From the NCBI GenBank assembly GCA_029248455.1, contig JAQWJH010000081.1:1-41730 (forward strand): a stretch of 41,730 bases of DNA, in the 5' to 3' direction. Below the pieces are notes generated by a model. It saw only the letters and a list, made by a program, of their open reading frames with translations. It was not told the DNA's origin and did not search any database. Of this stretch, positions 1 through 9,403 are shown one piece after another. This stretch comes from Flavobacteriaceae bacterium. GTDB lineage: Bacteria; Bacteroidota; Bacteroidia; Flavobacteriales; Flavobacteriaceae. A program made the translations under genes and the position numbers. Position 1 is the first letter of the stretch. Each line of letters starts with the position of its first letter.

Positions 1-75
1 CATACCTGGCATTAAATAAACATGTATCATTTTTTAGCTTTTAATAGATTAATATTTCTTGAAATCTATTTTTAG

Positions 76-83
76 TATATTTG
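76..83 (+). promoter_or_regulatory. Putative Bacteroidetes -7 promoter element TATATTTG
   Basis: Exact match to the Bacteroidetes consensus TAnnTTTG, 33 nt upstream of the ATG at 116; overlaps the palindrome at 80-97. Confidence 0.5.
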
Positions 84-97
84 TAATCGATTACAAA
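80..97. promoter_or_regulatory. Perfect 18-bp palindrome TTTGTAATCGATTACAAA, candidate LacI-family operator
   Basis: TTTGTAATC / GATTACAAA are exact reverse complements with a central CG, as in LacI/CcpA-type operators; overlaps the -7 element. Confidence 0.6.
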
Positions 98-115
98 ATT
101 AATTATTAAAATTAA

Positions 116-409
116 ATGGATAATCTAGTTATTAACGACAATACTTTCTTGAGACAATTTGAGGTTGAAATTGAAGAAGATCTAGCCAAGATTGAATATG
201 CCCTGCAAGACAGAAAGATATTTTTAACCAAACTGATTGTTCCGAAATCTAATACAGATAGTGATTTTCAAGAAAAATTCATAAGGGAAGTTTTCGAAAT
301 CATAAAAGAGAAGAATATCAGAATTATGCCAACCTCCCCCGAAATAAGAAAATTTATTAAAAAAAATAAAGAATTTAAAGAACTTCTTCCAATTGGAATC
401 AGGCTATAA
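116..409 (+). CDS. GNAT-like (YjdJ-type) small N-acetyltransferase family protein
   Basis: 97-aa ORF resembling the short YjdJ-type GNAT fold (beta-strands, then VP..., then ...PTSPEIRKFIKKNKEFKELLP). The acetyl-CoA-binding loop is degenerate. Confidence 0.6.
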   Translation: MDNLVINDNTFLRQFEVEIEEDLAKIEYALQDRKIFLTKLIVPKSNTDSDFQEKFIREVFEIIKEKNIRIMPTSPEIRKFIKKNKEFKELLPIGIRL

Positions 410-1733
410 CTAATTTTTTATTAACATCTGAAATCACATAACCATCCTCAGAAATTTCTTTCAACTCGCAATCTACTATTGAGTCAACTAATTTTTTTCT
501 CCAAGGAGTTTTAACTCTTACGTAATTTTCCGAAAATCCATAAATAAACCCTTTTTTATTTTCGGATTCAAACAATATGTTTTTATTAGATTCAAGCTGT
601 GAACGATAAAAATTTCTTTTCAGCTTTACAGAGAGTGATCTTAACATTTTGCTTCTTTTAGATCTAATTTGCTTAGGAACCACATCTAAAAAACCACCAG
701 CTTTTGTATTATCTCTTTCAGAATATGAAAAAACATGTAGATATGCGATATTTAAATCAGCAATAAATTTGTATGTTTCTAAAAAAAGTTCATCAGTTTC
801 CCCCGGGAATCCAACTATGACGTCTGCACCAACGCAAGCATCAGGCATTAAGGATTTAATATAATTTACTCTTTCAAAATACAATTCTCTCTTGTATCTT
901 CTTTGCATTAAATTCAATATCTTGTTACTACCACTTTGTAGAGGAATATGAAAATGTGGGACAAACTTATTACTATTGGCTACAAAATGAATTATTTTAT
1001 CTGAAAGTAAATTGGGCTCAATAGACGAAATCCTAATTCTTGAAATACCATTAACTTTATCTAATTCAGAAATTAAATCCAAAAAGGTGTTATCATGTTT
1101 TTTATTACCAAACTCTCCTTTTCCATAATCACCAATATTTACGCCAGTTAAAACAATTTCTTTTATTCCAGACTCAGAAATTGACTTGGCAGAAGAAATA
1201 ATATTTATAAGTGAATCACTACGTGAGATTCCTCTGGCTAAAGGAATTGTGCAGTAACTACACTTATAATCACATCCATCTTGAACTTTTAAAAAAGATC
1301 TAGTACGATCACCAATCGAATAGCTCGATTTATAAAAATTTGTTTCGCCTATTTCACATGAATGTATTTCTCCAAAATCATTTTTACTTAAATCATTTAA
1401 ATAATCTAAAATTTTAAATTTTTCGTGACTTCCCAATACTAAATCAACACCATTAACATTGGCAAGTTCTTTAGGTTTCAGTTGAGCATAACAACCAATA
1501 GCTACAATAAAGGCATTAGAATTTATTTTTAGAGCTTTTTTTACAAAAGATTTAAATTGTTTGTCCGCATTGTCTGTGACTGAACAGGTATTTATTACAT
1601 ATAAATTTGAAAATTCATCAAATTTTACCAGTTCATATCCATTGTCCGTAAATTGTCTTGAAATAGTTGAAGTTTCAGAATAATTTAATTTACAACCAAG
1701 AGTGGTTAATGCTACTTTAAATTTTTTATTCAT
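399..1733 (-). CDS. mtaB: tRNA (N6-L-threonylcarbamoyladenosine(37)-C(2))-methylthiotransferase MtaB
   Basis: MiaB/MtaB architecture: N-terminal TTLGCKLNYSE, radical-SAM CDYKCSYC, GVNIGDYG, GFPGETDE, C-terminal TRAM-like region. Confidence 0.9.
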   Translation of the reverse strand: MNKKFKVALTTLGCKLNYSETSTISRQFTDNGYELVKFDEFSNLYVINTCSVTDNADKQFKSFVKKALKINSNAFIVAIGCYAQLKPKELANVNGVDLVLGSHEKFKILDYLNDLSKNDFGEIHSCEIGETNFYKSSYSIGDRTRSFLKVQDGCDYKCSYCTIPLARGISRSDSLINIISSAKSISESGIKEIVLTGVNIGDYGKGEFGNKKHDNTFLDLISELDKVNGISRIRISSIEPNLLSDKIIHFVANSNKFVPHFHIPLQSGSNKILNLMQRRYKRELYFERVNYIKSLMPDACVGADVIVGFPGETDELFLETYKFIADLNIAYLHVFSYSERDNTKAGGFLDVVPKQIRSKRSKMLRSLSVKLKRNFYRSQLESNKNILFESENKKGFIYGFSENYVRVKTPWRKKLVDSIVDCELKEISEDGYVISDVNKKLVIA

Positions 1734-1760
1734 TTAAGTTGAATAACTTATTTTAGCTTA

Positions 1761-1768
1761 CAAATATA
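1761..1768 (-). promoter_or_regulatory. Putative mtaB -7 element TATATTTG
   Basis: Reverse complement of CAAATATA; TTTG lies 17 nt further upstream on the minus strand. Confidence 0.4.
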
Positions 1769-1780
1769 ACAGGATTTAAA

Positions 1781-3385
1781 ATGAACAAAAATCAATGTAA
1801 TTTTATCGTTATTATTTTTATGGTTTTCATCAACCTAAGTTGCTCAAAAAAATCTGTATTAAATGAAAATACTATTTTTAGATACAATGAGCATTCTAAC
1901 GTTAGTTCACTAGATCCTGCATTTTCTAACACTCTGAGAAACATATGGCCAGTAAACCAAATTTTTAATGGATTAGTTCTATTAGATGATTCCTTAAACA
2001 TTAAACCTGATTTAGCAAAAAGTTGGAAAATTTCTAATGATGGAATCAAGTACAGTTTTTTAATAAAAAAAAATATTTTTTTTCATAAATCAAAAATTTT
2101 TGGTGTTGATTCAACCAGAACAGTTGATGCCTACGACTTTGAGTATAGTTTAAATAGATTAAAAAATCCTGAACTGGGTTCACCTGGGTCATGGGTATTA
2201 AATAATGTTAAAAGTTTTAAAGCTGAAAACGACAGTATTTTTTCAATCAATTTAAAAACCCCTTTTGCTGCTTTCTTAGGAATATTAACCATGAAGTATT
2301 GTTCTGCGGTTCCTAAAGAAGCTATCGAATATTATGGTGTGAGATTCGGGAAAAACCCAATTGGAACGGGACCTTTTAAATTCAAGAGATGGGAAGAAAA
2401 TATTAAACTAGTTTTAAGAAAAAATAATCAATATTTTGAAAAAGACGATAGCGGAACTCAATTACCTTATCTTGAAGCTATTTCAATAACGCTTCTACCT
2501 GATAAAAAAAGTGAATTTATGGAATTTGCTCAAGATAAATTAGACTTCATTAATTCCATAGACTCCTCCTTTAAAGATCAATTATTAAATGTTAACGGTG
2601 ATTTAAAAAAGGATTACCAGACTTCTGTAAATCTGAGCTCAGGTCCATATTTAAATACCGAATATATAGGATTCTTTCTTGGAAAAAAAGATTCACCAAT
2701 CAATAATAAGAATTTAAGATTAGCCATTAATTACGGAATTGACAGAAAAAAGATGATGAAATACTTAAGGAATAACATAGGTTATCCCGCAAACAAAGGA
2801 TTTATTCCAACAGGATTAAGTGAAAATATTAACACCATAGGTTTTGAATATAATTTTGAAAAATCAAAAAAATTTTTAACTGATTATCAAAATGAGACTG
2901 GTAAAAAAATAATAAATTTAGAATTATCAACTGATGCTAACTATATAGACATAGTAGAATTCTTACAAAGAGAACTTCTAGAAATTGGAATTAATATAAA
3001 AATTAATATTATGCCGCCTTCAGCTTTAAGGCAAGCAAAATCAAACGGTAAATTACAATTATTTAGAGCAAGTTGGATTGCAGATTATCCTGATGCTGAA
3101 AATTATCTTTCCTTATTTTATTCAAAAAACAAAGCACCTAACGGCCCTAACTATACACATTTTGAAAATTTACTTTTTGATAAAAATTATCTTGAATCTT
3201 ATAAAGAGCAATCTACAGATTTAAGAAATCAAATTTATTCCGAACTTGATCAAATGATTATAAATGAAGCACCTATTGTTCCTTTATATTATGATAAAGT
3301 TATGAGATTTTCTAAAAAAAATGTACATGGAATAAAATCCAATCCAGTTAATCAGCTAAATTTAAAAAGAGTTTATAAAAAGTAA
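1781..3385 (+). CDS. ABC transporter substrate-binding lipoprotein, family 5 (peptide/nickel type)
   Basis: Lipobox LSCS; SBP_bac_5 features (SLDPAFSNT, W...GTGPFKF, LRLAINYGIDR, PIVPLYY). Confidence 0.85.
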   Translation: MNKNQCNFIVIIFMVFINLSCSKKSVLNENTIFRYNEHSNVSSLDPAFSNTLRNIWPVNQIFNGLVLLDDSLNIKPDLAKSWKISNDGIKYSFLIKKNIFFHKSKIFGVDSTRTVDAYDFEYSLNRLKNPELGSPGSWVLNNVKSFKAENDSIFSINLKTPFAAFLGILTMKYCSAVPKEAIEYYGVRFGKNPIGTGPFKFKRWEENIKLVLRKNNQYFEKDDSGTQLPYLEAISITLLPDKKSEFMEFAQDKLDFINSIDSSFKDQLLNVNGDLKKDYQTSVNLSSGPYLNTEYIGFFLGKKDSPINNKNLRLAINYGIDRKKMMKYLRNNIGYPANKGFIPTGLSENINTIGFEYNFEKSKKFLTDYQNETGKKIINLELSTDANYIDIVEFLQRELLEIGINIKINIMPPSALRQAKSNGKLQLFRASWIADYPDAENYLSLFYSKNKAPNGPNYTHFENLLFDKNYLESYKEQSTDLRNQIYSELDQMIINEAPIVPLYYDKVMRFSKKNVHGIKSNPVNQLNLKRVYKK

Positions 3386-3637
3386 TTATTTTTTTAGCTT
3401 AGCGTATCTATTTTTAAACTTATCAATTCTTCCAGCTGTATCAATGAGTTTTGTCTTACCAGTGTAAAATGGATGGGAAGTTCTTGAAATTTCGAGTTTA
3501 ACCAAGGGATAAGTAGCGCCTTCATGTTCTATTGTCTCTTTTGCCTCAACTGTTGATTTAGTTAAAAAAATATCGTCGTTAGACATATCTTTGAATGCAA
3601 CTAGTCTATAATTTTCTGGGTGTATACCTGCTTTCAT
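3386..3637 (-). CDS. rpmE2: 50S ribosomal protein L31 type B
   Basis: 83 aa, [19 protein letters not shown]...[11 protein letters not shown]; no Cys, as in zinc-independent type B L31. Confidence 0.95.
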   Translation of the reverse strand: MKAGIHPENYRLVAFKDMSNDDIFLTKSTVEAKETIEHEGATYPLVKLEISRTSHPFYTGKTKLIDTAGRIDKFKNRYAKLKK

Positions 3638-3656
3638 TCTGTAAATAAATAGTCTG

Positions 3657-3664
3657 CAAATTTA
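3657..3664 (-). promoter_or_regulatory. Putative rpmE2 -7 element TAAATTTG with upstream GTTG
   Basis: Minus strand reads GTTG-N19-TAAATTTG, ending 19 nt before the rpmE2 ATG. Confidence 0.5.
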
Positions 3665-3787
3665 ATTCTTTTTTAGAAACATGCAACTAAAGTATACTTA
3701 TTTAGAATATTTGAATTTTATAAAACAAGTGAATTAATAAATTCTAATTACTTTTACTCTTAAATTAATAAAATCAAAAAATCAAAA

Positions 3788-4303
3788 ATGAAAGAAATTG
3801 ATCTAAAAAAATACATGTTGGAATACGGGACTTGGACTGGAATCACTCTAATTTCATTTGCAATAATGTTATTTTTTTTAGGAGCGCATTATGAAAACAG
3901 TACATCAACTCAAATTATCAATGCTTTAATTCAATTTTCAGGTATTACAATTGCTTGTTTAGCATTTAAAAAGGCTAATTCTAACACTATTACCTGGGTA
4001 GAAACTAGAAAAATAGGAACCGGGATATCTTTGATTATTGCTATTCTTTCTATTGTTTATACTTTATTATTAACAAATTTTTTGGAGCCTGATTTTATGA
4101 ATAAGGTTTTAGAAATTTCATATTATGATACAATGGAAAAAAATCCTGAATTCCTAGCAAATATGAGCTTGAGTGAATTTATAGATGTTTCAATGCCTTG
4201 GACTTATCTAACTTATCCTTTTATTTTATTTTTTTCAGTACTTTTTGGATTTGTATACAGTGTGATTTTGGGTTTATTTATTAAATCAAAAAATGTTTCT
4301 TAA
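3788..4303 (+). CDS. DUF4199-type membrane protein
   Basis: 171 aa, four hydrophobic segments, N-terminal YGTWTGI motif; first gene of the glycosyltransferase cluster. Confidence 0.7.
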   Translation: MKEIDLKKYMLEYGTWTGITLISFAIMLFFLGAHYENSTSTQIINALIQFSGITIACLAFKKANSNTITWVETRKIGTGISLIIAILSIVYTLLLTNFLEPDFMNKVLEISYYDTMEKNPEFLANMSLSEFIDVSMPWTYLTYPFILFFSVLFGFVYSVILGLFIKSKNVS

Positions 4304-5253
4304 TGCGACTTTCTTTAATAATTCCTTTATTTAACGAAGAAGATTCTTTAATTGAACTAAATAAGGCAATTATTAAAGTTGTTTCATCCATGAAAATTAA
4401 GTATGAAATTATTTACGTTGATGATGGAAGTACTGATAATTCTTGGAATATTATAACTCAACTTTGCAAAAGCTCTACAAATTTAAAAGGAATAAAATTT
4501 TTTCGAAATTATGGAAAATCTCAAGCTCTTTGTGCTGGTTTTGATTTAGCAAAAGGTGAAGTTGTTATAACTATGGATGCAGACCTTCAAGACGATCCAA
4601 ATGAAATACCATCAATGTTTAATAAAATTTTTAATGAAAATTTTGATCTAGTTTCAGGTTGGAAAAAGAAAAGATATGATTCCATAATATTTAAAAACTT
4701 TCCGTCTAAAATATTTAACTGGGCTGCGAGAAAAACCTCAGGAATTAAATTAAATGATTTTAATTGTGGATTAAAAGCTTACAAAATAGCTGTGATTAAA
4801 GAAATCAAATTAACTGGGGGAATGCATAGATATATTCCAGTTCTAGCTAAAAATGCTGGATTTGTAAAAATCACTGAAAAGATTGTGAAACACCATCCAA
4901 GAAAACATGGAAAAACAAAATATGGAGCAGATAGATTTGTTAAAGGTTTTTTGGACTTAATCACTCTTTGGTTTATCCATAAATTTGGAAAACGTCCCAT
5001 GCATTTTTTTGGGCTTATAGGTACAGTGATGTTATTAGTGGGGTTCTTTTTTTCAATTTATTTAGGAATTGATAAACTTTTTATAAAAACATCGGGAAGA
5101 CTGATAACAGAAAGACCTGAATTTTTTATAGCATTAGCTACTATGATTATGGGTTCACAATTTTTTCTAGCGGGATTTTTGGGGGAAATTATACTACGAA
5201 ATAAAAAAATTAAAAAACAATATAAAATAGCAGAAAAGTTAATAAATGAATGA
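4303..5253 (+). CDS. Family 2 glycosyltransferase, polyprenyl-phosphate (GtrB/DPM1-like) with two C-terminal TM helices
   Basis: SLIIPLFNEEDSL, YVDDGSTDNSW, MDADLQDDP motifs; C-terminal hydrophobic helices. Confidence 0.9.
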   Translation: MRLSLIIPLFNEEDSLIELNKAIIKVVSSMKIKYEIIYVDDGSTDNSWNIITQLCKSSTNLKGIKFFRNYGKSQALCAGFDLAKGEVVITMDADLQDDPNEIPSMFNKIFNENFDLVSGWKKKRYDSIIFKNFPSKIFNWAARKTSGIKLNDFNCGLKAYKIAVIKEIKLTGGMHRYIPVLAKNAGFVKITEKIVKHHPRKHGKTKYGADRFVKGFLDLITLWFIHKFGKRPMHFFGLIGTVMLLVGFFFSIYLGIDKLFIKTSGRLITERPEFFIALATMIMGSQFFLAGFLGEIILRNKKIKKQYKIAEKLINE

Positions 5254-6958
5254 AGAAAACTTAATTGAAAAAAACTACTCTATTTGGACCTCACCTGCTT
5301 TCGATAAAAGCATAATTTCAAAAATTAATAAACTCAAACAACATGATATTAGAGAATTCAACGATTCTTTTTATTGCAACTTAAGTTTTGGAACAGGTGG
5401 AATGAGAGGTATTGTTGGTTTAGGACCCAACAGAGTTAACAAATATACCTTTGGAAAAAATACTCAAGGAATCTCAGATTATATTAATAAAATTTTCAAA
5501 AAAGACTTTAAGTCAGTGGTAATTGCTTACGATTGCAGGAATGATAGTGAATTTTTAGCTCAAAAAGTAGCTGAAATTTTTAGCGCAAACAACATTAAGG
5601 TTTTTTTATTTAGCTCCCTAAGACCAACCCCTGAGCTATCCTATGCATTGATCAAATTAAATTGTTTGTGTGGAATAGTTTTAACAGCCTCTCACAATCC
5701 ACCTGACTATAATGGATATAAAGTGTATTGGAAAGATGGAGGTCAAATTGTTCCGCCAATTGATCAGAAACTAATCAACGAAATAAACAATACTAACTAT
5801 TCCTCCATAAATTTTAAAAAAAATGAAGAATTAATTGAATTGATTGATAAAAGTATTGATGAAAATTTTGTAAAAGATTCAATAAAAAATGGAAAAATAG
5901 GAACATCTAACAGAGCAAATTTTAAAATTGCTTTTACGCCTCTACACGGGACTTCATATAAAATTGGACCAGAAGTACTTAAACAAGCCGGATATAAAAA
6001 TTTGAAAATTGTAGAAGAACAGGCTTCTCCCAATGGAAACTTCCCAACTGTTAAATCACCAAATCCAGAGGATACAGAATCGCTTGAAATGGTATTAAAT
6101 TTAGCTAAAGCTAATGATTCAGATATTTTCATTGGAACTGACCCTGATTCGGACAGATTAGGTATTGGTGTAAAAAATGACAATGGAGGCTATACAACTC
6201 TCAACGGAAACCAGATAATGATTGTTTTAACAGAGTATTTGCTTTCTAAGTTTAAAGGGGAGTTAAATCAATCCTATTTTATTGGATCGACAATAGTTTC
6301 CACTCCAATGATAGTAAATTTAGCGAGCGCTCACAATGTAGATTTAAAAATTGGATTGACTGGATTTAAGTGGATTGCTAAAATGATTCATGACTTCCCT
6401 AATCAAAAATTCATTGGAGGTGGTGAAGAAAGTTACGGATATTTAGTAGGTGATTTTGTAAGAGACAAAGATGCTATTACCAGCTTGTTACTAGCATGTG
6501 AACTTGGATCAGAATGTAAAAGTAATGGAGAAAGTTTGTATAATTATCTTATAAACTGTTACATTAAATACGGATTATTCAAAGAGAGATTAATTTCAAT
6601 TGAGAAAAAAGGAATACTAGGTCTGAATGAAATAAAAAATATTATGAAAGGCTACAGAGAGAAACCAATAAGTAAATTGGCTGGGAATGAGTTACTTTAC
6701 ATTGAGGATTATAAGAAATCTGAGAAATATAATCTCCAAACTGGATTGAAATCAATTTTAAAATTTCCTAAATCTAATGTTTTGATTTTTGAATCTAATG
6801 ATGGCACAAGAGTTGCAATAAGACCAAGTGGGACTGAACCAAAAATAAAATTTTACTTTAGTGTAAATATGAAAATAGATTCAAAAAAAATGTTTGAAGC
6901 TTCAAATAAAATTTTGGAAAATAAGATAGATCAACTTGTTAAAGAATTTCAATTTTAA
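5246..6958 (+). CDS. Phospho-sugar mutase (phosphoglucomutase/phosphomannomutase family)
   Basis: TASHNPPDYNGYKVYW, GTDPDSDRLG, GGGEESYG, RPSGTEPKIKFY. Confidence 0.93.
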   Translation: MNEENLIEKNYSIWTSPAFDKSIISKINKLKQHDIREFNDSFYCNLSFGTGGMRGIVGLGPNRVNKYTFGKNTQGISDYINKIFKKDFKSVVIAYDCRNDSEFLAQKVAEIFSANNIKVFLFSSLRPTPELSYALIKLNCLCGIVLTASHNPPDYNGYKVYWKDGGQIVPPIDQKLINEINNTNYSSINFKKNEELIELIDKSIDENFVKDSIKNGKIGTSNRANFKIAFTPLHGTSYKIGPEVLKQAGYKNLKIVEEQASPNGNFPTVKSPNPEDTESLEMVLNLAKANDSDIFIGTDPDSDRLGIGVKNDNGGYTTLNGNQIMIVLTEYLLSKFKGELNQSYFIGSTIVSTPMIVNLASAHNVDLKIGLTGFKWIAKMIHDFPNQKFIGGGEESYGYLVGDFVRDKDAITSLLLACELGSECKSNGESLYNYLINCYIKYGLFKERLISIEKKGILGLNEIKNIMKGYREKPISKLAGNELLYIEDYKKSEKYNLQTGLKSILKFPKSNVLIFESNDGTRVAIRPSGTEPKIKFYFSVNMKIDSKKMFEASNKILENKIDQLVKEFQF

Positions 6959-6961
6959 TAA

Positions 6962-8785
6962 ATGACCTACTTTAGAAAAGTTTTTAGATTTGCCATTCCC
7001 TACAAAAAATTTATATTTTTAAATATTTTTTTTAATATTCTTTATGCTTTTTTTAGTGCCTTATCATTTCTATCACTCATGCCTATGTTGGAAGTATTAT
7101 TTGGTGATGACAAACAAAAATTTTCAAAACCCGAGTTTGATAGCTTATCTAATTTTGGGAATAACTTAGAGGAATGGCTTAACTATCAGGTTTATTTATT
7201 TTCTGGAGATGATCCCAAAAAAGCTCTAATTTTTGTAATCTCAACAATAGTAATTCTTTTCTTTTTTAAAAATTTTTTTAACTACATAGCTATGTATTTT
7301 ATAACTTTTTTAAGAAATGGTATCCTTAAAGATCTTAGAGAAAATGTTTATAAAAAAATAATAAGCTTACCTATCCCCTTTTTTTCTGAGAAAAAAAAAG
7401 GAGACGTAATATCTAGAATTACAGCTGATGTTTTAGAAATACAACATTCATTTTTATCTGTACTAGAGTTGATAGTTAGAGAACCCCTAACTGTTTTTTT
7501 TACTTTAATAGCTATGTTTCTAATAAGCTTTAAGTTAACTCTATTTGTTCTGTTTTTTATACCAATATCTGGATTTATTATTTCTATAATTGGCAAGACA
7601 TTGAAAAACACCTCAAACATAGTTCAACAAGAGCAATCAGAAATATTATCAATAACAGAGGAAACATTACACGGCCTTAAAATTATCAAGAGTTTTGTTT
7701 CTGAATTTTTTTTCTTGAGCAGATTTAAAAAAACTAATGATAAATTTTATAATTTTTCAAACAAACTAATTAATCGCCAAAACTTGGCAAGCCCATTAAG
7801 TGAGTTTTTAGGAATTTCAGTTATTGGAGTTTTACTTTGGTATGGAGGTCAATTAGTATTAGTTGATTCGGAATTGAAACCAGCTGCTTTTTTAACATAC
7901 ATGGGTTTAGCTTATGGCGTTTTAACACCAGCTAAAGCAATAAGTAAAGCTTCTTACTCAATAAAAAAAGGAAATGCAGCAGCGCAAAGAGTTATCGAAA
8001 TATTGGAATCAAAGACATCAATTAAAGAACTAAAAAACCCTGTTAAAATAACTCATTTTGAAAATGAATTGAGTTTTCATAATATTTCTTTCAAGTATGA
8101 GAAAGAAATGATTTTAAAGAACTTATCCTTTAAAATCAAAAAAGGAGAAACTATAGCAATCGTAGGACAATCAGGGAGTGGAAAATCTACAATTGCTAAT
8201 TTAATTCCAAGATTTTATGACACTTCATCTGGTGAAATAAAAATTGATGGAATTAATATTAAAGATTTGGCTAAAAAGGATTTAAGAAATTTAATTGGTC
8301 TTGTCACTCAAGACTCTATTTTATTTAACGATACTATTTCAAAAAATATCACATTATCAAATTTAAATGCAAATCATAATCAGATAAAAAATGCGTCAAA
8401 AGTTGCTAATGCTGACGAGTTTATTAATAAAACTATCGGTAAATTTGATTCTAATGTTGGCGACGGTGGTGAAAAATTATCTGGCGGACAAAAGCAAAGA
8501 ATTTCAATTGCTAGAGCCGTTCTAAAAAATCCTCCAATTATGATTTTAGATGAAGCTACTTCTTCTCTGGACTCAGAGTCAGAAAAATTAGTTCAAGATG
8601 CCTTAGAAAATTTGATGAAAAACAGGACCTCAGTTATAATAGCACACAGGTTATCGACTATACAAAAAGCTGATTTAATCCTAGTAATGAACAATGGACA
8701 AATAATTGAAAAAGGTAAACACAATGAATTAATCGAGCTTAATGGGATTTATTCAAAATTGATAAAACTTCAGTCTTTCAATTAA
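6962..8785 (+). CDS. ABC transporter, fused permease/ATPase (MsbA-like exporter)
   Basis: N-terminal TM domain; Walker A GQSGSGKST, signature LSGGQKQRIS, Walker B MILDEATSS, H-loop AHRLST. Confidence 0.92.
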   Translation: MTYFRKVFRFAIPYKKFIFLNIFFNILYAFFSALSFLSLMPMLEVLFGDDKQKFSKPEFDSLSNFGNNLEEWLNYQVYLFSGDDPKKALIFVISTIVILFFFKNFFNYIAMYFITFLRNGILKDLRENVYKKIISLPIPFFSEKKKGDVISRITADVLEIQHSFLSVLELIVREPLTVFFTLIAMFLISFKLTLFVLFFIPISGFIISIIGKTLKNTSNIVQQEQSEILSITEETLHGLKIIKSFVSEFFFLSRFKKTNDKFYNFSNKLINRQNLASPLSEFLGISVIGVLLWYGGQLVLVDSELKPAAFLTYMGLAYGVLTPAKAISKASYSIKKGNAAAQRVIEILESKTSIKELKNPVKITHFENELSFHNISFKYEKEMILKNLSFKIKKGETIAIVGQSGSGKSTIANLIPRFYDTSSGEIKIDGINIKDLAKKDLRNLIGLVTQDSILFNDTISKNITLSNLNANHNQIKNASKVANADEFINKTIGKFDSNVGDGGEKLSGGQKQRISIARAVLKNPPIMILDEATSSLDSESEKLVQDALENLMKNRTSVIIAHRLSTIQKADLILVMNNGQIIEKGKHNELIELNGIYSKLIKLQSFN

Positions 8786-8829
8786 ACTTCTTTTGGCTTT
8801 TTTAGTCAAAATTTTATAAATAAAACCAT

Positions 8830-9381
8830 TTGAACAAAGAGACACAACTTGTTAATGAACTAAAAGATAAGCGAACTCAAGACAAAGCATTTGAGAATCT
8901 CTTAATGCAATACAAACAACCATTATATTGGCATATAAGAAAAATCGTATTAAACCATGATGATGCAGATGATGTATTGCAAAATACATTTGTTAAAATA
9001 TTTAAAGGGATAAAGAAGTTTAAAGGTGATAGTAAATTATACACTTGGATGTATAGAATTGCTACTAATGAATCATTGAATTTTCTTAAACTTAAAGCGA
9101 AAAAATACTTTCAAAGTTCTGAAGAAATGATGACTAAATTAGCTAAAAATTTAAAAGAAGACCCCTATTTTGATGGAGATGCTCTTCAATTAAAATTACA
9201 ACTGTTAATAGCTAATCTTCCCAAAAAACAAAAGTTAGTTTTTCAAATGAAATATGAACAAAATATGAAGTTTAAAGATATTTCTGAAATTTTAGGCACT
9301 TCAGTAGGAGCTTTAAAAGCTTCTTATCATTTAGCGGTAAAAAAAATCAGGATTGAAATTACAAAAAATCAAACCTTTTAA
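8830..9381 (+). CDS. ECF-type RNA polymerase sigma factor (sigma-70 family)
   Basis: Region 2 DDADDVLQNTFVKIFKGIKKFKGDSKLYTWMYRIATNESL; region 4 LPKKQKLVFQMKY...SVGALKASYHLAVKKIR; TTG start. Confidence 0.92.
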   Translation: MNKETQLVNELKDKRTQDKAFENLLMQYKQPLYWHIRKIVLNHDDADDVLQNTFVKIFKGIKKFKGDSKLYTWMYRIATNESLNFLKLKAKKYFQSSEEMMTKLAKNLKEDPYFDGDALQLKLQLLIANLPKKQKLVFQMKYEQNMKFKDISEILGTSVGALKASYHLAVKKIRIEITKNQTF

Positions 9382-9403
9382 TAAAACTATTGTCTATAAT
9401 TAA

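Noticed and set aside
3638-3787. Relatively long intergenic region searched for a tRNA or small RNA
   Set aside because: No cloverleaf, GC-rich stem or terminator visible; only the rpmE2 promoter is supported.
5797-6183. 128-aa minus-strand ORF inside the phosphosugar mutase
   Set aside because: Shadow ORF of a strongly supported gene; same conclusion for the other antisense ORFs in the track (649, 1792, 4779, 7348, 10595, 17486, 17977, 18827, 19526, 19722, 21135, 21439, 22500, 22782, 25637, 26305, 26665, 30083, 31428, 38594).
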